Part shown: in pieces, positions 58,601 through 64,000 of the stretch
Numbering within the stretch: position 1 is the stretch's first letter
Layout of the letters: each line of letters begins with the position of its first letter
DNA from: Anastrepha obliqua
Lineage: Eukaryota > Arthropoda > Insecta > Diptera > Tephritidae
Length of the DNA: 64,000 bases
Direction of reading: 5' to 3'
NCBI RefSeq assembly: GCF_027943255.1
Contig: NC_072894.1
Location: 76,051,601-76,115,600, forward strand
The notes under the pieces: model-generated
Database searches by the model: none
What the model was told of the DNA's origin: nothing
The model's input: only the letters and a program-made list of their open reading frames with translations
Made by a program: the position numbers and the translations under genes

Positions 58601-61102
58601 TAAGTTGAAATAAATTGAAAATAAAATAATTAAGAAGTTTCACAAAGCAATGCCTACCATTTGAACGCAACAAGACTTGATTTTCTAACAACACACAGGT
58701 CAATAATTGTATAACACATTCAACACCAAGGTACGTGAAGAGCAATCGTAATGGAAAGTCTAGTAATGGCAGTTCAGTGCTTGGCTCTGGGCGCTGCAAC
58801 ACCACAGCCAAAGGCGGCAAGTGCGGCTCAGGAGGCGGCAAGTAAATTCGTATTGATTTTCCAGGCTGTGGCAACATTACTTCGTACAGAATATTGTAGA
58901 CGTAGGATTCGAGACTGATACCTGGACCAGGTTGACGTGGAAGACATCTAGAATATAAATGCAATACATTTTTTTCGATAAATCTTTTTAGTAAATATGC
59001 ATGATTGAAGTTTCTAACTTGTAGAGGTTGCTGAGAAATACTTGGGCAGCGAATGCATATGGAACTTGGCATATAAGTGAAATACTTTTGGCAACAAACA
59101 GCTTATCCTTCGTAATATCATAGTAACTTTGTGCTGATTGTGGTGCCTGTCCGGCCACTTTAAAATGACGCGGGAGCGAACGACTCACAGGACTTTGTCT
59201 CACACGATCAAGTGAATGGGTTTGTTGTCCGCTCGAGAGTTCCGTTATAAACATGGACTGTGAAATAAACATAGAAGTCAAATTTTGCAACCAAAAAGGA
59301 ATTGTATAAAAAAATACCTGCAACGTGTGCATTGCACTACAAATATTCCGATTACGAATTTCCTCATAGAACACTAAGCTAAATCCATAACAACGCTTTC
59401 CATCTTCTCTGGTAGTAGCGAACGAATGAAACTTTGGTTCAATGTCGTGCTTTTGAGTGCGAAAACGAAGCCCCTGCGGTAGTGAAAGCTTGGAAAACAA
59501 ATATAATATATACATACGTTAGTCATCAAAATTAATTAGCCGTTTTATATAGGTAGAGATAGATAAAGAGAATAATAGTTTCTAAAATATTACTAAAACA
59601 AATTCCATTGTGGGCATAAATCCTCAAATAATGGGCAATTGTTTTCTAATGAAAAAAAAACCTTCATTCGTTCGACAAAATCAAGTTGGAGGAAAAACTT
59701 AGTCAAACACCTAATAAAGGATGCACGCGCCAATTATACATAATACCATACATATATAAATAGTTATATATGGTATATATAAAACCGATTGCCTTTGGGA
59801 GTTATTTCTATTGGAAGGCTTGTGTGTGCATAAGAACCATGAAGCTTATACACACCAGAGTTTACCTAGCCGACGAGCGTTTTTGTCCGTAAACAATTAA
59901 TTTTTAATATACAGATTTCTACGCGGCAAGTAGTAATTCGATTCCTTTTTTAAAGGTGAAGGTCAACAAAAAAGAAGGATTACTTGCATAGATCAAACAA
60001 GACTTCGATTACTATAGTATTTTTCCAATGGGCAAAGCGAAATATAAAATTGGTATCATAGTTCTAATTGAGAGCTAATATAAAATGTAACTCTTGAACT
60101 ACCACCATTGAAATTTTTTACGTTTTTTTTTAATGCGAGAATAAATTGCAATGTGAATTTACCAAACTTGTATTTTTTTCATATTTTATTTATCATAGTC
60201 TGCCTATCGTCGCTATCGCCGCTGAAGTGACGCAAATTAAAATTTAATTGAAATCAATTGAGTGCTGGCTAACCAAGCAGCTTCGTTTGTAATATGTAAA
60301 AATATGTGTGTACATATTTTATATGTATATATACCATTCATACATATATGACTTTATGTATATCTGTACACTAAATAAATTTTCTTATATAAATTTTACT
60401 ACAGAAAGGCGGCTGGATAAATTGATCCTCCAACTTTACCCTTATTCTCTATTCAACATTTTAAATTAATGTTTAATGTTGGCATTCATTTTGATTGTAC
60501 ATATACACATATATTTAACATAACATACCATACAAATGCCATGGGCATCAAATGGATTCCATGGTACGTTTTCGGGATAGTGAGCTAACGGTTTACTCTT
60601 ATAGGCGCGATCGAGAGGCGAACAATGCAAATTATCACCTTTAATAGCAAGTAAACAAAAATTTAAAATTTTATACAAAATCAATTAGCGCATGATGTTT
60701 AGTACTTAACATATTTTTACACATACCTGCAAATCGATCAGGCTCTAGGCCCGTATCTAAATCCAAACCACATATCACAAAAAAATCTGCAAAACGCGAG
60801 TACTGTGGGTCTGATTCGCGTTTCAACTGGCATAATTCGTTAGAGCTCATCTCACCAGGTGAAGTAGGAGATGTAGCCAAGCAGTCGACCGTTGACTCAC
60901 TGTTTCCAACTTCATTGCGATTGCTATTGGAGTTTTTACTGCCACTTGCGCCATTAATATTACTATGCTTTCTCATCACCACTGTGCCAGCCAGCTGATT
61001 ATAGTTTGCCTGTGCGGGTGTGCCCGTTTGCGAATTGTGCTGTAGCTGTTGGTCGACGAGCATGAGTTTCGTCATTCGTTGAATATTGTTCTCCGTCGTC
61101 AT
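49278..61102 (-). CDS. DENND5: DENND5 (Rab6IP1-like) protein, 17 coding exons
   Basis: Complete gene, 1,479 residues. Exons: 61102-60727, 60638-60529, 59488-59318, 59257-59019, 58947-58658, 58595-57539, 56758-56552, 52720-52546, 52445-52133, 52061-52026, 51965-51836, 50977-50727, 50641-50496, 50436-50318, 50256-49877, 49824-49575, 49467-49278. Every junction has GT/AG ends and the phases fit throughout. Residues about 100-300 hold the u-DENN part ([25 protein letters not shown]), 300-750 the central and d-DENN parts ([33 protein letters not shown]), 880-1110 the first RUN domain ([20 protein letters not shown]), 1120-1207 the PLAT domain, 1210-1470 the second RUN domain. This order is diagnostic of DENND5A/B, Rab exchange factors and Rab6 effectors at Golgi/endosome membranes. 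A Ser/Asn-rich leader of about 100 residues makes it longer than the human protein. Confidence 0.95.
51089..51543. mobile_element. MITE with inverted repeats of about 135 bp, in a DENND5 intron
   Basis: The left arm starts GGCCGGGTCGATTT and the right arm, in reverse complement, GGGCGGGTCGATTT. Both then share AAAAATCGCTCATTGCTCTG through to TCCCAATTTGGG, with an 8-base gap in one arm. TA lies on both sides (51087-51088 and 51544-51545). Total 455 bp. It sits in the intron between exons 51965-51836 and 50977-50727. Confidence 0.8.
51556..51791 (-). mobile_element. Diverged tRNA-derived SINE, minus orientation, in a DENND5 intron
   Basis: It contains GGGTGTTTGGCCGAGCTCCT, CCACAAATGGAGGGAC and AAGGAGCTTTTTCATGACG, and ends with the tRNA-like head ACGCACCAACCCATTCGGTT. 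The head carries box B-like GGCTCGAATCCGAGC in the copy's plus reading. The middle is partly deleted. It lies 12 bp from the MITE. Confidence 0.75.
53162..53803. mobile_element. Inverted-repeat element (MITE-like), 642 bp, in a DENND5 intron
   Basis: The left end reads CACCCTAAATACAAAAGGGT then CACAACTAAAAAT. The right end in reverse complement reads the same 20 bases, then CACAACTCAAAAT. The interior has no coding frame and contains partial internal repeats of AAAAGTGA and TTTTGAGTT. The first 20 bases can themselves fold (ACCCT...AGGGT). No clear target duplication was found. Confidence 0.7.
55284..55619 (+). mobile_element. tRNA-derived SINE with (AT)n tail, in a DENND5 intron
   Basis: It starts GGCCGCCGTAGCCGAATGGG and includes box B-like GGTTCAAATCACG. 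It ends GGTGCACGCGCCAATTACAT and a run of AT. A perfect 10-bp target duplication, TAATTAATAC, lies at 55274-55283 and 55620-55629. It is inserted opposite to the direction of DENND5. Confidence 0.87.
56895..57275 (+). pseudogene. 5' part of a mariner-like element in a DENND5 intron
   Basis: It begins near GTGTGTTCAAAAAGTGAGGT, then carries a transposase N-terminus broken by frameshifts: RINIKFCVKL-like, HFKCCK, a [24 protein letters not shown] block and [10 protein letters not shown]. This is the usual start of irritans-like mariners. It lies between exons 58595-57539 and 56758-56552 and is not part of DENND5. A (TC)n run follows at 57412-57430. Confidence 0.55.
59489..60528 (-). other. DENND5 intron with a SINE 3'-end scrap
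   Basis: About 1 kb between exons 60638-60529 and 59488-59318. At 59704-59740 CAAACACCTAATAAAGGATG and CACGCGCCAATTATACATA match the 3' end of the tRNA-derived SINE in plus orientation. The rest is AT-rich. Confidence 0.55.
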
Positions 61103-63257
61103 AATTTCACTTTACGTATACTGCCTCCAAAATCACTGACACCTGCGGCAACATCAGTGGTTTTGGCTGAGCACTGTGGCCCTAGGCAAAGTGAAGGCGT
61201 TTTTCAAGGACGCAAAACAGTGTTATGAAGGACAAGGGATTTTTGTCTTACAAAAGATAATTAGATAGAGTGATCCACAGTATTTTCGCTTTTTTACCCA
61301 CTCCTTTGTTAAACTGTTTTCAAGGTATTGATTTTTCTACAAACAAAATTAAATTACAGTACGAGTGCCAATTAGTAAAATTTTGCCAACTAGCTACAAA
61401 TTTAGAAATTTCTTTTCTTACATGTTGTGTATTGCGTACGTAGTTTGTGTTCAATTGTTGTTGGCAGCAGCAAATGGCTTGTTGTTGTGGCTAGTCCAAG
61501 TGCTGAAAATGTTGAATTTTCTATTTCTTTCTGCCTCTTCTGCGCCTGCTTCTTTCTTTTCTGCTTCGCCAAATACACAATAAACATTTTCACTTCGCAA
61601 AATTTCTTCTCACAAACAATACATTTCACTTTTCGTGTGTCAAATTAGCCCAAATGTTCACTTATTAATTTGAGCTCCGTATATTTTGTTTATATTAGAC
61701 GGCTGCTACTAATAAAATCGAACAACTTTTTATCCGCACACCAATTCATCACCACCACTAGAAGCACTCTAAGTCGACCCCTACAGGTTCAACAAATATC
61801 ATGATTGGGATTATGTTAAGAGTGATGGATTACAAAATGTATCCATCTGAAGCAAAATCGTGCGTAACTTTGACTGTTACGTAATAGGAGACTTGACAGC
61901 TCAATTATGTCCGGTGTTGAAATTAATTGTTTTATTTCCCTTTAGCACAAAGAAACTTTACAGATAAGTATATGTAATTCATTGACTTAGTTATTTATCA
62001 AGATTGAGAGACGTCAGTGGTATTTTCAGTAATTTACAACCATTTTAGGGCATTTTTATGAGTGTAAAACAAGATTCATTGTGTATGAAAATTTTTGTTT
62101 TTCTTAATTCAAAACAGACGAAATAAGATTGTGAGCCTGAATGATATGGAAACCTCAAAATATGCGAATTATTTTCAATGGTTTAAGTGTTTTTGTCATG
62201 CTTTGAACCACACAGTACAATAATCATATTATAGATGACACCAAAATTCTGTGAATACTGAGTGCTTATCAAGAATGATAGAATACGAGATTGCGCATCA
62301 CAAATTCGTAGTGACGTCAGCGCTGCGTCTAAATGAACAAATTGCAGAAGAGGAGAAGCTGAAATACATGTATTTGTTATATGTTTCATCAACAATATTA
62401 GAAAAGACACATCAAAGCACATTGATTTTATGTTTAATATCTACTAGCTTTGGTTATCTTATAACTTATGTTCAAAGAAGTTGTATATTTAAATTTGGTG
62501 ATGGCAGTGCCGAAAGTTTTATAACGAATTACCTAAATACTATTAGTAACTGCAATATGAGACGCTTATAATAAAAAAACAGGTGTTTTTGCAGTGAAAG
62601 AAAATATTATATTTCATTGTGTATAAAGAGATTTTTGTTGGTTGTAAAATATAGTTATTATAAAATTAATGCTTAATGTGGAAGAGGGTTTGAATAGTAT
62701 TTATGGTAGCCCTAGACAGAGGGTGCGACCACAAATTCAAAATAGAGACGCACATTCATATTTCAAGACAATTTGGTTAAACCTGGATTTTTCCATACTT
62801 TTTCTAGCTTTTATAAATTCAATTTAAGAAGAGCTCCACTAATACTTCCAACTTAATACTTTGCCTGAAATTGTCAATGTTTTCAACAAGAAAATCCACT
62901 ACAGATGTCATAATTTACATTTTAACCTTTGCGGGCTTACGTGAATTGTACTTATTTTATTTTCGATGCAACTCTGCTTGTAGAATGCAACCTTTATAGG
63001 TATTACTGTTCAGTGGATCTATTTTCTGTCGCAAAAGAAATTTAATGCGCTACATTTTCGTGATGGTGATTTTCGGCAAATTTAAAAAAATATCCATTTT
63101 AGTGTTTTAACTGCATTATATCTTATGAAAAAAAGAATCAAAGGCCATATAATTGGATAATTAAAAAAAAATCGTCACCCATGCGATTAGGCTGGAGAAC
63201 AGCGCCCATGTGCTGAAGTTCTTGATTTCGGACATATTTTACAAATCTTGCTAAAAC
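61103..63257. promoter_or_regulatory. Shared divergent upstream region of DENND5 and Srp54
   Basis: The two genes are head to head, with start codons 2.16 kb apart. The region must contain both promoters and 5' UTRs, and may hold untranslated first exons. I could not place a core promoter with confidence. A plus-strand frame with an ATG near 62275 (MIEYEIAHHKF..., 98 codons, one hydrophobic stretch) is unrecognised and may be chance. Confidence 0.45.
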
Positions 63258-64000
63258 ATGGCTGGTGGAAATCAAGCTCGCGTCATACAAGTGACGAATA
63301 TCGCACCCCAGGCCACTAAAGATCAAATGCAGACCTTATTTGGTAATATTGGAAAAATTGAAGAAATCAGATTATACCCAACTGTGCGCGATGTATCATG
63401 TCCTGTGCAGTCACGTATATGTTATGTCAAGTATGCCGAAAGTAGCTATGTACCGGTGGCCCAACATCTTACTAACACTGTTTTTATTGATCGAGCACTT
63501 ATCGTCATACCTGTATTGGCAATACCTGAGGAATACCGAGCATTGGAGATGTCCAAAAATGGCACAATTGTACCTGGGCTGCAGAGGCCCGATTCAAAAC
63601 TGCCTCCGGAAGTTATAAACCGCATTGAGGGCCAGTCGCCGCAACAGGTTTGCATAAAATTACTCATTTATTAAATTCACTGCAATATTATTAATTTTAG
63701 GTAATAAAGACCTACGACCCCAAACTACTAGACAACAATTTACCGGAGTATCCGGCTTTGCCGTCTTTCTATGATTCTCGAAAAATTGAGGAAATACGTA
63801 GGACTATCATTGTATGCGATGTCAAAAATGAGTGGCGTCTAGACGATTTGATGGAATGTTTTCAACGCGCTGGTGAGGTGAAATATGCACGTTGGGCCGA
63901 GAAGGATAGTAAAACGTATTGCATGATCGAATTCTGCGATCAGCCAAGTATTATTCATGCTCTTAAAATGCAAGGACAAGAATTCAAAGGTGGATATCTG
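63258..64000 (+). CDS. Srp54: Srp54/SREK1-like splicing regulator, first two coding exons (partial)
   Basis: The start is MAGGNQARVIQVTNIAPQAT. Exon 1 is 63258-63647 (130 codons). A 53-bp intron (63648-63700, GTTTGC...TTTTAG) follows, then exon 2 from 63701, which is open to the window edge. RNA-recognition motif 1 covers about residues 8-85, with RNP-type VIQVTNI and RICYVKYA. A second motif begins near 165 (TIIVCDV ... YCMIEF). The linker (IPEEYRALEM, LPPEVINRIEG) is characteristic of Drosophila Srp54 and vertebrate SREK1 (SRrp86), nuclear SR-related proteins that modulate splice-site choice. The Arg/Ser/Glu/Lys-rich C-terminus would lie beyond the window. This is not the signal-recognition-particle GTPase of the same symbol. 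Confidence 0.95.

Noticed and set aside
63258..63674. Srp54 read as a single 138-codon frame ending at 63674
   Set aside because: The last eight codons lie past a GT donor at 63648. The next exon after TTTTAG at 63700 restores the conserved sequence in frame.
1..64000. A previously undescribed multi-gene system
   Set aside because: Only four host genes or gene parts are seen, of unrelated function, and all other coding sequence belongs to transposable-element families. The unusual points are in element biology rather than in a new gene cluster.

Overview
The window is animal DNA, almost certainly from a dipteran and probably from a true fruit fly (Tephritidae). Protein genes have short introns with GT/AG ends. 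Their products read as fly Mesh1, a DENND5 (Rab6IP1-type) protein and the SR-like splicing factor Srp54/SREK1. Intergenic DNA is AT-rich and full of mariner, Tc1, piggyBac, BEL/Pao, LINE and tRNA-derived SINE remains. The tephritid call rests on the look of the repeats and is an inference.

Layout. 1-8.7 kb: AT-rich DNA with a SINE, an old dipteran repeat and a Tc1-like pseudogene split by an inverted-repeat element flanked by 20-bp direct repeats. 8.8-9.25 kb (minus): first coding exon of an unrecognised Ser/Thr/Ala-rich protein. 10-15.5 kb: transposase and LINE fragments, including a small SINE nested in a mariner, and a MITE. 15.8-24.3 kb: a composite repeat with an internal tandem array, split by an intact, very young BEL/Pao retrotransposon with identical 211-bp LTRs and an ACATT target duplication. 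24.3-29.4 kb: sparse, with an old repeat split by a SINE and a Tc1 fragment. 29.5-30.0 kb: intact, intronless Mesh1 (minus). 32-44.6 kb: a full-length but broken mariner, two sister deletion derivatives of a DD41D mariner, piggyBac and LINE fragments, a duplicated 170-bp segment and a TTAA-flanked MITE. 49.3-61.1 kb: a complete 17-exon DENND5 gene (minus) whose introns carry two MITEs, two SINEs and a mariner fragment. 63.26-64.0 kb: the first two coding exons of Srp54/SREK1 (plus), head to head with DENND5 and running off the window.

The host genes do not form an operon or a known pathway. They are a (p)ppGpp/NADPH hydrolase, a Rab exchange-factor-type protein and a splicing regulator. The most notable biology is in the mobile DNA. 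The BEL/Pao gag and pol lie in one frame, separated by a single UGA in the leaky context UGA-CUAG, and pol has no methionine before its protease. That suggests gag-pol is made by stop-codon readthrough. I found no wholly new protein system.
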